Below, one piece after another: positions 1-8,606 of a DNA stretch of 64,000 nucleotides. Under the pieces are notes generated by a model. The model was given only the letters and a program-made list of their open reading frames with translations, had not been told where the DNA came from and ran no database searches. Position numbers and translations under genes: made by a program. Position 1 is the stretch's first letter. Every line of letters begins with the position of its first letter. The stretch is from an uncultured Hungatella sp. (lineage in GTDB: Bacteria; Bacillota; Clostridia; Lachnospirales; Lachnospiraceae), in contig CAMUJH010000004.1 in the NCBI GenBank assembly GCA_947089145.1, positions 50,601-114,600 of the forward strand, given 5' to 3'.

Positions 1-2
1 AG

Positions 3-815
3 AAGGAAGTGGAATCTTTATGGGAGCTGAGCATGGTGGGCAGCTCTTTTGACAGCGTCCTGGGAGAGACGGAGCGTTTCCAGGAGAGACTGGAGGGGAT
101 GGGACAGGATTTTTCAAGAGTCAGTGAGGCATCGGAGCATTTTGCAGTCGTAAGGGGCGAGATTGCCAAAAGCGTAGGGCAGGCCCAGGACGAGGTTGAG
201 ACTCTTAAGAAAAGCTCTCAGGCAGTGGAAGCCCACTTTAAGGAGATGGGAACTACTTTTTCGGAACTGCAGGCATCTGTGGATCAGATTAAGCAGAGAA
301 TGAATCGGATCGTGTCCATTGCAGATCAGACGAATATCCTTGCCATTAATGCTTCCATTGAGGCCGCCAGGGCGGGAGAGATGGGAAAGGGCTTTGCCGT
401 GGTTGCAGTGGAGGTGAAGAAGCTGGCGGATGAGATCAAGGATCTGGCGGCGGAAGTAGATACCGGCATTAAGGACGTGGAGGCAGGGACAGATAAGCTG
501 AACGGGCGTATTGGAGATTCCAGGGAAGCCTTGGGAGAGAGCCTGAATAAGGTACAGGAAACGTATGAGATGTTTGAGAAGATTACCGAGGCGGCAGAGG
601 GAGCCACTGAGGTGCAGAGCCAGATATCAGGAGTGATCGGGGAGTCCAGATCAGCCCTGGAAACGTTATGTGGATTTTTTGGAAAAATGAGGGGACAATA
701 TCAGGAGGTAGTGAAGCATATCAGCCGGGCCAGCAAGCTGGGGACTACAAAAAGCGCCATGTTTGAAGATATAGACAATCTGATGGGACAGATTGGGCCG
801 ATTATTAAAGAGTAG
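3..815 (+). CDS. Methyl-accepting chemotaxis-type signalling protein, 5' partial
   Basis: The C-terminal signalling half of an MCP-like protein. The reading frame is open to the left edge of the window, so the true start probably lies upstream; a GTG at 9 is the first possible start inside it. Counting from that GTG, residues 101-142 form the conserved hairpin tip ([20 protein letters not shown] followed by [16 protein letters not shown]), the part that contacts CheA/CheW in this family. The rest is long amphipathic helix, predicted coiled coil, with no membrane segment in the visible part. The sensory input domain cannot be judged. No chemotaxis or flagellar genes lie nearby in the window. 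Confidence 0.85.
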   Translation, partial: KEVESLWELSMVGSSFDSVLGETERFQERLEGMGQDFSRVSEASEHFAVVRGEIAKSVGQAQDEVETLKKSSQAVEAHFKEMGTTFSELQASVDQIKQRMNRIVSIADQTNILAINASIEAARAGEMGKGFAVVAVEVKKLADEIKDLAAEVDTGIKDVEAGTDKLNGRIGDSREALGESLNKVQETYEMFEKITEAAEGATEVQSQISGVIGESRSALETLCGFFGKMRGQYQEVVKHISRASKLGTTKSAMFEDIDNLMGQIGPIIKE

Positions 816-839
816 ACGGCAGATCGTCATGGAGGAAGC

Positions 840-994
840 ATGTATAAGAACATTGAGAAGCAGAGTAAATTAAAATTGAAAGATCTGGTGGGTTTGTACT
901 TGAGGAGGGGGAGACGCTGATTATGCCTAAGGATATTCCCCATGCGGTCTATGGGGAGACGCGGTTCAAGATGGTTTTGACAGTCTCATTTTGA
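840..994 (+). pseudogene. Remnant of a small cupin-domain gene with internal deletion
   Basis: A ribosome site (GGAGGA, 831-836) precedes an ATG at 840 that encodes MYKNIEKQSKLKLKDLV, then the frame soon hits a stop. A second frame beginning near 893 reads VLEEGETLIMPKDIPHAVYG and ends ETRFKMVLTVSF before TGA at 992-994. This is the metal-site and C-terminal end of a typical one-domain cupin (PxxxPHA motif). The middle of the barrel is missing and the two parts are out of frame, so the gene is an internally deleted relic. The homology reading is by pattern only. Confidence 0.6.
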
Positions 995-1087
995 TGGAAA
1001 AATAAAAAAAAAATGACAAAAAAACAGGATTTTCAGAGATAAAAGAAATTTTTTTGCTGAAATCCGTAGTGAGCATACAAATGTTGC

Positions 1088-1116
1088 TGGACAAAAGCGC
1101 TTCCTTGTGGTATAAT
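1088..1116 (+). promoter_or_regulatory. Promoter of the DUF3798 transporter operon
   Basis: TGGACA (1088-1093), 17-bp spacer, TATAAT (1111-1116) with an extended TG one base upstream of the -10. It sits about 100 bp before the lipoprotein start and is a near-consensus housekeeping promoter. Confidence 0.7.
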
Positions 1117-1217
1117 CGAAACACTTTATCTGACTAAAACATCAGAGAGAGGGTTCCGGGTTTTTTTGCTGCCGTTGGCGGCGAAGACGGGATCGATAAA
1201 AAAAGGAGGAGAAAGTA

Positions 1218-2471
1218 ATGAAGAAAAGATTACTTAGCCTGACATTGGCAGCAGCTATGACGCTTTCGCTGGCAGGTTGCCGCGGAGGAGCGGCGGAGAC
1301 TACCGCAGCACCGGAGGCAACTACTACTGCAAAGGCAGCGGAGGCTACCACAGCAGCAGACAGCGCAGACGGTGCAGAGACGGAGGCTCAGGCGGAGACA
1401 GTGGCTCCTGCCGGGAATTTTAAGATTGGTATTATTACCGGTACGGCATCCCAGGGCGACGAGGAGATCACCCAGGCCGGAAAGATGAAAGAGAAGTACG
1501 GCGATATGATCGTTACTTCCACGTATCCGGATAACTTTACCACAGAGACTGAGACAGTTATTTCCAACACCGTGGCTATGGCTTCCGATCCGGATGTGAA
1601 GGCCATTATCTGGTGCCAGGCGATTCCGGGTACGGCAGCGGCCATTGACAAGGTTCGGGAAACCAGACCGGATATGATCTTTATCGTTGGTACTCCAGGC
1701 GAGGACCCAGGCGTTATTAATCCTAAGGCTGACATCGTTCTTCAGGTAGATGAGCCTGGATGCGGTATCGTGCTTCCGCCGCAGGCTGCAAAGCAGGGCG
1801 CGAAGACTATGATTCACTATTCTTTCCCGCGTCACATGAGCTATGCGCTCATCGTTGCACGTCATGAGAACTTTAAAAAGTACTGTGCAGAGAACGGCAT
1901 TGAACTGGTAGACGTTACTGCTCCGGACCCAACCGGTGACTCCGGCATCACTGGCGCACAGCAGTTCATCCTGGAAGACGTTCCCCGCCAGATTGAGAAG
2001 TATGGCAAGGATACCGTGTTCTTTACAACCAACTGCGGTATGCAGGAGCCCCTTATCCGTTCCGTATTTGAGAACGGCGCTATTTACAGCCTGCAGTGCT
2101 GTCCGTCTCCGTTCCACGCTTTCCCGGCTGCCCTGAATATTGACATGGCAGGCCATGAGGCAGACGTGGATTACATGATGGAGCAGCTTCAGGCTAAGGT
2201 TACGGAGTATGACATGGGCGGCCGCGTTTCCACATGGGGCGTTCCCTGCAACATGCTGTTTATCAGCGCAGGCGTTGAGTATGCCAAGAAGGTCCTGGAG
2301 GGACAGACCAGCGGAACATTGGATGAGCAGGTGCTGCGGGATACCATCCAAACGTGCGCAGAAGAATTTACTCCTGATGCAAAGATGACGATTGACTACT
2401 ATGTGGATGACAGCGGCAACGCAAAAGAGAATCATTTCCTGGTAATGTCTGATTTCGTTACATTTGAGTAA
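1218..2471 (+). CDS. DUF3798 substrate-binding lipoprotein of an ABC importer
   Basis: The signal peptide ends in a lipobox (LAGC, Cys21), followed by an Ala/Thr/Glu-rich linker to about residue 60 and then a periplasmic-binding-protein-like domain (starts FKIGIITGTASQGDEE). The sequence resembles the DUF3798 family, which is related to type I sugar/nucleoside binding proteins; the ligand is unknown to me. The start is fixed by AAAAGGAGGAG at 1201-1211. It is the first gene of a unit with a double ATPase and two permeases; a terminator hairpin behind it should raise its expression over the transporter genes. Family call from motifs and context. Confidence 0.8.
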   Translation: MKKRLLSLTLAAAMTLSLAGCRGGAAETTAAPEATTTAKAAEATTAADSADGAETEAQAETVAPAGNFKIGIITGTASQGDEEITQAGKMKEKYGDMIVTSTYPDNFTTETETVISNTVAMASDPDVKAIIWCQAIPGTAAAIDKVRETRPDMIFIVGTPGEDPGVINPKADIVLQVDEPGCGIVLPPQAAKQGAKTMIHYSFPRHMSYALIVARHENFKKYCAENGIELVDVTAPDPTGDSGITGAQQFILEDVPRQIEKYGKDTVFFTTNCGMQEPLIRSVFENGAIYSLQCCPSPFHAFPAALNIDMAGHEADVDYMMEQLQAKVTEYDMGGRVSTWGVPCNMLFISAGVEYAKKVLEGQTSGTLDEQVLRDTIQTCAEEFTPDAKMTIDYYVDDSGNAKENHFLVMSDFVTFE

Positions 2472-2564
2472 TCGGGAGAGCAAAACAATCTGGCAGTGCA
2501 TCCGGGAATACCAGGATGGGCCGGAAAAGGTTTGAAAGTTTTTCATTAATACGGATGAATCTGG

Positions 2565-2612
2565 AGTTCTGCCAACGGGGGTCTTTAGGACATCAGTTGG
2601 CAGAACTTTCTT
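2565..2612 (+). terminator. Rho-independent terminator/attenuator after the binding protein
   Basis: Perfect 12-bp stem AGTTCTGCCAAC (2565-2576) with GTTGGCAGAACT (2596-2607), then TTCTTT. It lies between the binding protein and its ATPase, so it may limit rather than end operon transcription. Confidence 0.7.
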
Positions 2613-2615
2613 TAC

Positions 2616-2740
2616 TTCATAGGAAATTGCGTCCTATGAGATAAAAACGCTCCGCGAGGATGAGCACTCCGCGCAAAGGAAAATGGCTGCTGCCGCAGCC
2701 GCGCTCTGGCGCGAGTGTGCGTCAAGACGCACACTTTTTT
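2616..2740 (+). repeat. 125-bp dispersed hairpin repeat, copy 1
   Basis: About 92 percent identical by eye, without internal gaps, to 39327-39450. It contains successive hairpins: CATAGGA/TCCTATG, GGCTGC/GCAGCC, GCGC/GCGC, and GTGTGCGT/ACGCACAC followed by a T run, so its 3' end is itself terminator-like. Like copy 2 it begins a few bases behind the T run of a rho-independent terminator. No open reading frame of note. Confidence 0.8.
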
Positions 2741-2916
2741 ACTTCCGAAAGTTTCATCGGCTTTTGGGGGGATTTCGAGTTTTACATACGATGTATGTAT
2801 CAACGAGATGCATGATGTGCATAAAAGCCGTCAGCCGGAAAGCTGTCGGCGGATATGGCGGCAGTGAAGGCTTAAGCGCTGCCGCATAAATATGAATATG
2901 GAAAGAGGTTGGTAAC

Positions 2917-4530
2917 TTGGAGAAAGCAAAAGAAACGTATGTCCTGAAAATGGACAACATCGCCAAGGAGTATTACGGCAACCGGGTGCTTAAGGGAGTA
3001 AACCTGCATATCCGTCCAGGAGAGATTCATGCCCTGATGGGGGAGAACGGCGCCGGGAAGTCTACGCTGATGAACATTCTTTTCGGAATGCCTGTGATTC
3101 ACACCACCGGAGGCTATGAGGGCACCATAGAGGTAAACGGGAAGCCCGTGAACATTGATACCCCCTTAAAGGCAATGGAACTGGGAATCGGAATGGTGCA
3201 TCAGGAATTTATGCTGATTCCAGGATTCAGCGTGACAGAAAACATCAAGGTGGGGCGTGAAAAGACCGTGGCGAATCTTGTAAGCCGCCTGTTTGGCCCT
3301 TCTATGGAGTCGCTGGATTTTAAGGCCATGAGAAAGGATGCGAAAAAGGCATTAAAGACCATCGGGCTGCAGATCGAGGAGTATGTCAAGGTGGCAGGGC
3401 TTCCGGTGGGCTATATGCAGTTTATCGAGATTGCCAGGGAACTTGACAAGACCGGGATTCAGATCCTGGTTTTTGACGAGCCAACGGCAGTTTTGACAGA
3501 GTCCGAGGCGGAACGGCTTCTGGAGGCCATGCGGGTCATCTCTTCTCAGGGAATTGCAATTATCTTCATTACCCACCGTCTGGACGAGGTTATGGCAGTT
3601 GCAGATTCCATGACGATCCTGCGGGACGGCGAATTTGTGGCCAGGAAAGAGATTAAGGATACGGATGTAGTAGAGATTGCGGAGCTGATGATCGGCCGCA
3701 AGATGGAAAAGCTGGTGGATCGCGATGAAGAGGACAATCGGACCATTGATGAGAGCCAGATTGCGGTAAGTATGAGAAACTATAAGGTGAATATGCCAGG
3801 CGAGCAGGTAAAGGGGATAGACCTGGATATCAGGAAGGGCGAGATCTTCGGAATCGGCGGCCTGGCAGGCCAGGGAAAGCTGGGAATTCCCAACGGAATC
3901 ATGGGGCTTTACAAGACAGAAGGCCAGGTGAAGATCAACGGCGCGGAATTGAACTTAAACAAACTTGGTGATGCCCTTGACCACAAGGTGGCCTTTGTGT
4001 CCGAGGACAGGAGAGGCGTAGGCCTTCTGTTGGATGAAAGCATTGAGCAGAACATTATTTTTTCCGCCATGCAGACCAACGGGAAATTTCTGAAAAAGGT
4101 TGCCTGGATGAGCCTGTACGACGCTGCGGCAGGCAAAAGCCATGCGGAGGAGATGGTCAAGACCCTGGATATCCGGTGCACGGGGATCAGGCAGCCGGCA
4201 GGGGCCCTTTCAGGCGGAAACCAGCAGAAAGTGTGCCTGGCAAGGGCGCTGACATTGGAGCCGGATATTTTGTTTGTGTCAGAGCCTACCAGAGGAATAG
4301 ACATCGGCGCCAAGAAGCTGGTGCTGGAGTATCTGGCCAAGCTGAACAAGGAGCAGGGCATGACCGTGATTATTGTGTCTTCAGAGCTTATGGAACTGCG
4401 GTCAGTGGCCGACCGGATCGGGATAGTGTCTGACGGAAAGCTGGCGTGTATCTTAAAGCCGGATGACTCTGATGCGGACTTTGGCCTTGCCATGTCCGGT
4501 GCGTGGAAGGGAGGAAGAAAAGATGCGTAA
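2917..4530 (+). CDS. ABC transporter ATP-binding protein, two nucleotide-binding domains
   Basis: A 537-residue double ATPase of the RbsA/MglA/YufO type that powers import through the two following permeases. Domain 1 has a good Walker A (GENGAGKST, 42-50) and Walker B (LVFDEPTAVLT), but its signature is VGYMQFIEIAREL instead of LSGGQ. Domain 2 has a degenerate Walker A (GLAGQGKLG), a good signature (LSGGNQQKVCLARAL), and a Walker B reading ILFVSEPTRGID with Ser where Asp is usual. The start is TTG at 2917, chosen because GAAAGAGG lies 8 bases upstream. Asymmetric domains are normal for this family; the Ser in Walker B is less common. Confidence 0.88.
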   Translation: MEKAKETYVLKMDNIAKEYYGNRVLKGVNLHIRPGEIHALMGENGAGKSTLMNILFGMPVIHTTGGYEGTIEVNGKPVNIDTPLKAMELGIGMVHQEFMLIPGFSVTENIKVGREKTVANLVSRLFGPSMESLDFKAMRKDAKKALKTIGLQIEEYVKVAGLPVGYMQFIEIARELDKTGIQILVFDEPTAVLTESEAERLLEAMRVISSQGIAIIFITHRLDEVMAVADSMTILRDGEFVARKEIKDTDVVEIAELMIGRKMEKLVDRDEEDNRTIDESQIAVSMRNYKVNMPGEQVKGIDLDIRKGEIFGIGGLAGQGKLGIPNGIMGLYKTEGQVKINGAELNLNKLGDALDHKVAFVSEDRRGVGLLLDESIEQNIIFSAMQTNGKFLKKVAWMSLYDAAAGKSHAEEMVKTLDIRCTGIRQPAGALSGGNQQKVCLARALTLEPDILFVSEPTRGIDIGAKKLVLEYLAKLNKEQGMTVIIVSSELMELRSVADRIGIVSDGKLACILKPDDSDADFGLAMSGAWKGGRKDA

Positions 4531-5614
4531 TCCATTGAAACCATTGGTGGAAAAGTTCGGGCTTCCCCGGGTTATTATTGTTTCATTCTTTCTGTTTCTC
4601 ATAGCGGCGGCGGGAATGTTCCACATGAACCTGATGCAGCTGTTAAGCGACTGTTTAAGGCGCTGGGGAATGTACGGAATTCTTGCTCTGGCCATGGTGC
4701 CTGCGGTGCAGTGCGGAATCGGGCTGAACTTTGGTATTTCCATGGGAATCGTAGGCGGGCTTTTAGGCGGTTTGATCGTGATCCAGTTTCGGGTGGCCGA
4801 GAATCCGGCTCTTGTGGCTATCCATCCTCTGTTTGCCATGTGGGTGGCAGTCCTGCTGGCCATTGTCATCGGCGTGATACTGGCTACGGGAATCGGATAT
4901 CTGTATGGCCTGCTGCTGAACCGGGTCAAAGGCTCGGAGATGACGGTTACCACCTATGTGGGATTTTCCATTATCGCTTTCATGAATATGATGTGGATGC
5001 TGCTTCCCTTTACAGATGGAGAGCTGATTTGGCCTAATGCGGGGAAGGGACTTAGAAATACCATCTCTCTGGCAGCCTCTTTCAGCAATGTTATGAATAA
5101 GACGCTGGCATTCAGCATAGCAGGCGTTACGGTTCCAACAGGGCTTTTGCTGTTTTTCTTCCTCATGTGTTTTCTGGTGTGGCTGTTTATGCGCTCCAAA
5201 ACAGGCATGGCCATGAGCGCGGCGGGGGCCAACCCTATGTTTGCCACGGCAGCGGGAATCAATGTGAATAAGATGCGCATTATCGGCACAGTGCTTTCTA
5301 CAGTGCTGGCGGCTGTGGGAATCCTTGTATATGCCCAGGGATTCGGATTTATCCAGCTTTATAACGGGCCTATGATGATGGGATTTACGTCTGTGGCAGC
5401 GGTTCTTATCGGAGGGGCAAGCCCAAGAAAGGCCAGAATCGCCCATGTGCTTATCGGAACGTTTCTGTTCCAGGGGATCATGGCGCTAGGCCTTCCTGTG
5501 GCCAACCAGTTTATACCAGAGTCCAACCTTTCGGAGGTTGCCCGTCTGATTATCTCCAACGGCATTATTATCTATGCTTTAAGCCAGGTGAAAGGAGGAA
5601 GCGGACGTGAATAA
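4523..5614 (+). CDS. ABC transporter permease (BPD_transp_2 type), first subunit
   Basis: A polytopic permease of 363 residues, about eight to nine membrane helices, of the ribose/nucleoside branched permease family. The frame is open upstream, but the start at ATG 4523 is supported by GGGAGGAAG at 4508-4516 and by an 8-base overlap with the ATPase stop, the usual sign of translational coupling. The segment AGANPMFATAAGINVNKMRI is the conserved cytoplasmic loop that contacts the ATPase in this family. It pairs with the next gene as a heterodimeric channel. Confidence 0.87.
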   Translation: MRNPLKPLVEKFGLPRVIIVSFFLFLIAAAGMFHMNLMQLLSDCLRRWGMYGILALAMVPAVQCGIGLNFGISMGIVGGLLGGLIVIQFRVAENPALVAIHPLFAMWVAVLLAIVIGVILATGIGYLYGLLLNRVKGSEMTVTTYVGFSIIAFMNMMWMLLPFTDGELIWPNAGKGLRNTISLAASFSNVMNKTLAFSIAGVTVPTGLLLFFFLMCFLVWLFMRSKTGMAMSAAGANPMFATAAGINVNKMRIIGTVLSTVLAAVGILVYAQGFGFIQLYNGPMMMGFTSVAAVLIGGASPRKARIAHVLIGTFLFQGIMALGLPVANQFIPESNLSEVARLIISNGIIIYALSQVKGGSGRE

Positions 5615-7094
5615 GAAATCAAAGTTTAATGTGAGGGATTTTCTGTTCCAGAATAAAGTGGTTTTCATGTTCCTGGTGCTGTGCGTCGGCGCTACCATTG
5701 CTTCCAAGCAGCCTCTTACGTTTGTGATTCCGGAACTGTTTACCCGTATTGCCAGGAACTCGTTTATTGTTTTGTCCCTGATCATTCCGGTTATCGCAGG
5801 CATGGGGCTGAACTTCGGCATTGTAATCGGAGCCATGGCAGCTCAGGTGGCCATTTTCCTGACCACCTACTGGGGCATGACCGGCTTTGGGGGATTTGCC
5901 GCCACGGTGGCCCTCTCAACGCCCATAGCCGTGTTCTTTGGATTCCTGGTGGGCAAGCTGTTTAACTATATGAAGGGCAATGAGATGATCGGCGGCCTGG
6001 TGCTGGGATATTTTGCAGAGGGGCTTTACCAGCTGCTGTTCCTGTTTATATTCGGCGGCGTGATCAAAATGAATAATCCGGATCTGATGATCTCCACAGG
6101 CGCTGGCGTGAAAAATACCATTGACCTTAAAGATACCGTAAAGTATGCGCTGGATACCGTGCCCATGCTGACAATTGTTGAAGTGGGCTTCTATGCGGTT
6201 ATTCTTGGGCTTGTGTGCTCGGCGGCATTTAAGATGGCAAAGAAGCAGGAGGTGGACTGGAAGTCTGTAGCGATCAAGGCCGCTGCGGCAGCAGTGATTT
6301 ACGGGCTGACCTTTATAAAGCCGGTGGAGCGGTTCTTATCTGCTGACCGTCTGCTTCTGCTTTCCGCAGTAGAGCTTGGATGCCTGGTGACGGTTTTATG
6401 GCAGGTGTTTCAGTTTGCAAAGTGGAAAGTGCAGAGCAGCAAGGCAGATGAGGATGCCAGCCCGGAGCCGTTTAACATGCATAAGGCCATTGCTTATGGG
6501 GCTTTGGCAGCAGTGGTCTATGGATTGACATATGTTCCTACATTATATAATGTGCTGATTGCCGTAAGGCTTCCGGTAATGACTTATCTGTGCATCGGCG
6601 GGCTGTGCTGCTTTAACAATATTCTTATGAAGACCCGCCTGGGCCAGAACATGAGAACTGTGGGACAGAGCCGCACCGTGGCCAATGCGGCAGGCATTAA
6701 TGTGGATAAGACCCGTATTATTGCCATGATCTTTTCTACGGTGCTGGCATGCTGGGGACAGCTGATTTTCCTGCAGAATGTGGGGACGCTGTCTACCTAC
6801 GGGGCCCACACTCAGGTAGGGCAGTTTGCTATTGCAGCCCTTCTGGTAGGAGGAGCTTCCGTGCAGAATGCTACCAATAAGCAGGCGCTGCTGGGAATTG
6901 TGCTGTTCCATACATTGTTTATCGTGTCGCCTCTGGCCGGCAAGGAATTGTTCGGCGACCCGGCTATCGGTGAGTATTTCCGCGTGTTTGTGTCTTATGG
7001 CGTTATTGCCATGTCGCTGGCTATGCATGCCTGGAAAAAGGCAGCCAAGCCTAAGGAGGAAACAGACGGAGAGAGAACTGCGGAGGCGGCTTAA
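5607..7094 (+). CDS. ABC transporter permease (BPD_transp_2 type), second subunit
   Basis: Second membrane subunit, 495 residues. It starts at GTG 5607, overlapping the previous stop by 8 bases, with AAAGGAGGAAG just upstream. It shares the family core (NAAGINVDKTRIIAMIFSTV near residues 360-380) but carries an extra middle stretch (about residues 205-310) with added hydrophobic helices and a charged loop (KADEDASPEP), so it is longer than its partner. A strong terminator closes the operon. The cargo is unknown; family relatives move sugars, nucleosides or similar small solutes. Confidence 0.87.
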   Translation: MNKKSKFNVRDFLFQNKVVFMFLVLCVGATIASKQPLTFVIPELFTRIARNSFIVLSLIIPVIAGMGLNFGIVIGAMAAQVAIFLTTYWGMTGFGGFAATVALSTPIAVFFGFLVGKLFNYMKGNEMIGGLVLGYFAEGLYQLLFLFIFGGVIKMNNPDLMISTGAGVKNTIDLKDTVKYALDTVPMLTIVEVGFYAVILGLVCSAAFKMAKKQEVDWKSVAIKAAAAAVIYGLTFIKPVERFLSADRLLLLSAVELGCLVTVLWQVFQFAKWKVQSSKADEDASPEPFNMHKAIAYGALAAVVYGLTYVPTLYNVLIAVRLPVMTYLCIGGLCCFNNILMKTRLGQNMRTVGQSRTVANAAGINVDKTRIIAMIFSTVLACWGQLIFLQNVGTLSTYGAHTQVGQFAIAALLVGGASVQNATNKQALLGIVLFHTLFIVSPLAGKELFGDPAIGEYFRVFVSYGVIAMSLAMHAWKKAAKPKEETDGERTAEAA

Positions 7095-7125
7095 AAGTTT
7101 TTATGTGATGGTTTAAGGAGAAAAG

Positions 7126-7165
7126 GGTCCCCCCTGGCTTGATTGAAGGCCAGGGGGGACCTTTT
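7126..7165 (+). terminator. Rho-independent terminator of the DUF3798 operon
   Basis: Perfect 13-bp GC-rich stem GGTCCCCCCTGGC (7126-7138) with GCCAGGGGGGACC (7149-7161), then TTTT; the flanking AAAA extends the pairing. Confidence 0.9.
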
Positions 7166-7181
7166 GGTTACTGTTTGCAGG

Positions 7182-7227
7182 CCGGTTGTTCACCACGCTG
7201 AACAACCGGGAGGATGCACATAATGGC
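7182..7227 (+). repeat. Short copy of the variable-stem repeat (hairpin plus conserved box)
   Basis: Perfect 11-bp hairpin CCGGTTGTTCA/TGAACAACCGG (7182-7192, 7199-7209) running directly into GGGAGGATGCACATAATGGC (7208-7227). The box matches, with one change, those at 42886-42904 and 59941-59959, where the hairpin sequence is entirely different. It lies between the transporter terminator and the Septu genes. Confidence 0.65.
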
Positions 7228-7262
7228 CGGAATCTTTTGCGAATGCTTTTTATGTATATGGC

Positions 7263-7291
7263 TTGACAGGACTCTCACGGTGGTGTAAAAA
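7263..7291 (+). promoter_or_regulatory. Possible promoter of the Septu pair
   Basis: TTGACA (7263-7268), 17-bp spacer, TAAAAA (7286-7291), about 60 bp before ptuA. The -35 is perfect but the -10 is weak. Confidence 0.4.
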
Positions 7292-7349
7292 TAGTACAAG
7301 GCAATGACAGGGTCGAAGCGGTATTTTAGATTGATATCGGAGGGATAAA

Positions 7350-8606
7350 ATGGAGCAGCTGTTTATAACGAATATAACCATTAAAAAAGTGCGGCATTTA
7401 CATGATATTACAATTCCGTTGTCGAATAAAGGAATCAGACATTTAATATTGACAGGAAAAAATGGAAGCGGTAAGACAAGCGTAACGGAAGCTTTGGCGA
7501 ACTATATCAGCCATGTATGTACGGATAAATATTTTGAAGATAGGCAGGAGTGGACGGACAGTGCTGAAAAGCAAAAAGATCTGGCGCTGCAAAAGAAAGA
7601 AAGTGAAGCTGAGTATTTAATGTTAAAGGCGTGTTATGATGAAAGAAGGGAGGATTTAGACAACAGCAGGTGCGGCTTAGATATAGAGTTTAACCATAGC
7701 ATCAGCAGTATCATAGAACTGTCAAAAAAATACCATTATATATTAGCTTATTATAAGTCAGACAGAATATTTCAGGCAGTGCAGCCAAGGTATGTTGAAA
7801 AGGTACAGTTTAAAGACCAATATGGATTGACGGAATTTCCCCGCAGCGAATTTGTAAAATATTTGTTAGACTTGAAGATGACAGAGGCATTGGCAAGAAA
7901 TAATAAGAAAACAGAGAAGGCAGACGAAATTCAAAAATGGTTTGAAAGCTTAGAACAGCTTTTAAGGCAAATATTTGCTGATGAAACGGTACAATTAGTA
8001 TTTGACGAGGATACCTTTGAATTTCATATTCTGCAGAGAGGAAAAGAGCCTTTTGACTTTAACACGCTGTCTGGCGGTTATCAGGCAGTGCTGGATATTG
8101 TACTGGATCTTATGATGCGGATGCAGAATCAGACCCGCCGGTCTTTTTCCTTTCATCTGCCGGGAATTGTGCTGATTGACGAGATAGAGACACATCTGCA
8201 TTTGGAACTGCAAAAGAATATTATGCCTATGCTGACATTCATCTTTCCTAACATTCAGTTCATAGTAACTTCCCATTCTCCTTTTATTTTAAACAGTTTG
8301 GAAAACGCCGTAATTTATGATTTGGAAAGCCGCCTTTTAGTCAGAGAGGGATTGGAGAATATACCATATGACGGGATTGTGGAAGGGTATTTTGGTGCTG
8401 ACAAGCTGTCTAAGATTCTGAAGAGGAAATTTGAGCGTTATAAAGAATTGACAGAAAAGGAGAGGCTGTCAGATGATGAGCTAAACGAAATCGCAGAACT
8501 GGAATTATATTTAGACGAGATTCCTGATTATCTTGGACTTGATATTGCAACGGAATACGAAAGATTGAAGCTTGAATTTATGAATCGGGAGGATACAGAT
8601 GGTTAA
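7350..8606 (+). CDS. ptuA: Septu defence ATPase PtuA (SMC/OLD-like AAA ATPase)
   Basis: A 418-residue single-domain ATPase: Walker A GKNGSGKT (36-43), ABC-like signature LSGGYQ (240-245), Walker B IVLIDEIETHLH (273-284) and H-loop TSHSPF (307-312), with a helical insert between about 60 and 200. This layout, with the next gene encoding an HNH nuclease, matches the two-gene Septu anti-phage system, in which PtuA assembles with PtuB and triggers nuclease activity. Ribosome site GGAGGG is at 7338-7343. Base composition is visibly more AT-rich than both flanks, suggesting acquisition by transfer. No reverse transcriptase lies nearby, so a retron arrangement is not supported. Confidence 0.8.
   Translation: MEQLFITNITIKKVRHLHDITIPLSNKGIRHLILTGKNGSGKTSVTEALANYISHVCTDKYFEDRQEWTDSAEKQKDLALQKKESEAEYLMLKACYDERREDLDNSRCGLDIEFNHSISSIIELSKKYHYILAYYKSDRIFQAVQPRYVEKVQFKDQYGLTEFPRSEFVKYLLDLKMTEALARNNKKTEKADEIQKWFESLEQLLRQIFADETVQLVFDEDTFEFHILQRGKEPFDFNTLSGGYQAVLDIVLDLMMRMQNQTRRSFSFHLPGIVLIDEIETHLHLELQKNIMPMLTFIFPNIQFIVTSHSPFILNSLENAVIYDLESRLLVREGLENIPYDGIVEGYFGADKLSKILKRKFERYKELTEKERLSDDELNEIAELELYLDEIPDYLGLDIATEYERLKLEFMNREDTDG

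Noticed and set aside
1230-2546. Long minus-strand open frame over the DUF3798 gene
   Set aside because: It is the shadow of a well-supported plus-strand lipoprotein gene; no ribosome site and odd composition.
7095-7349. Possible retron-like RNA before the Septu genes
   Set aside because: There is a hairpin and a conserved box, but no reverse transcriptase gene, and the box recurs elsewhere as a dispersed repeat.
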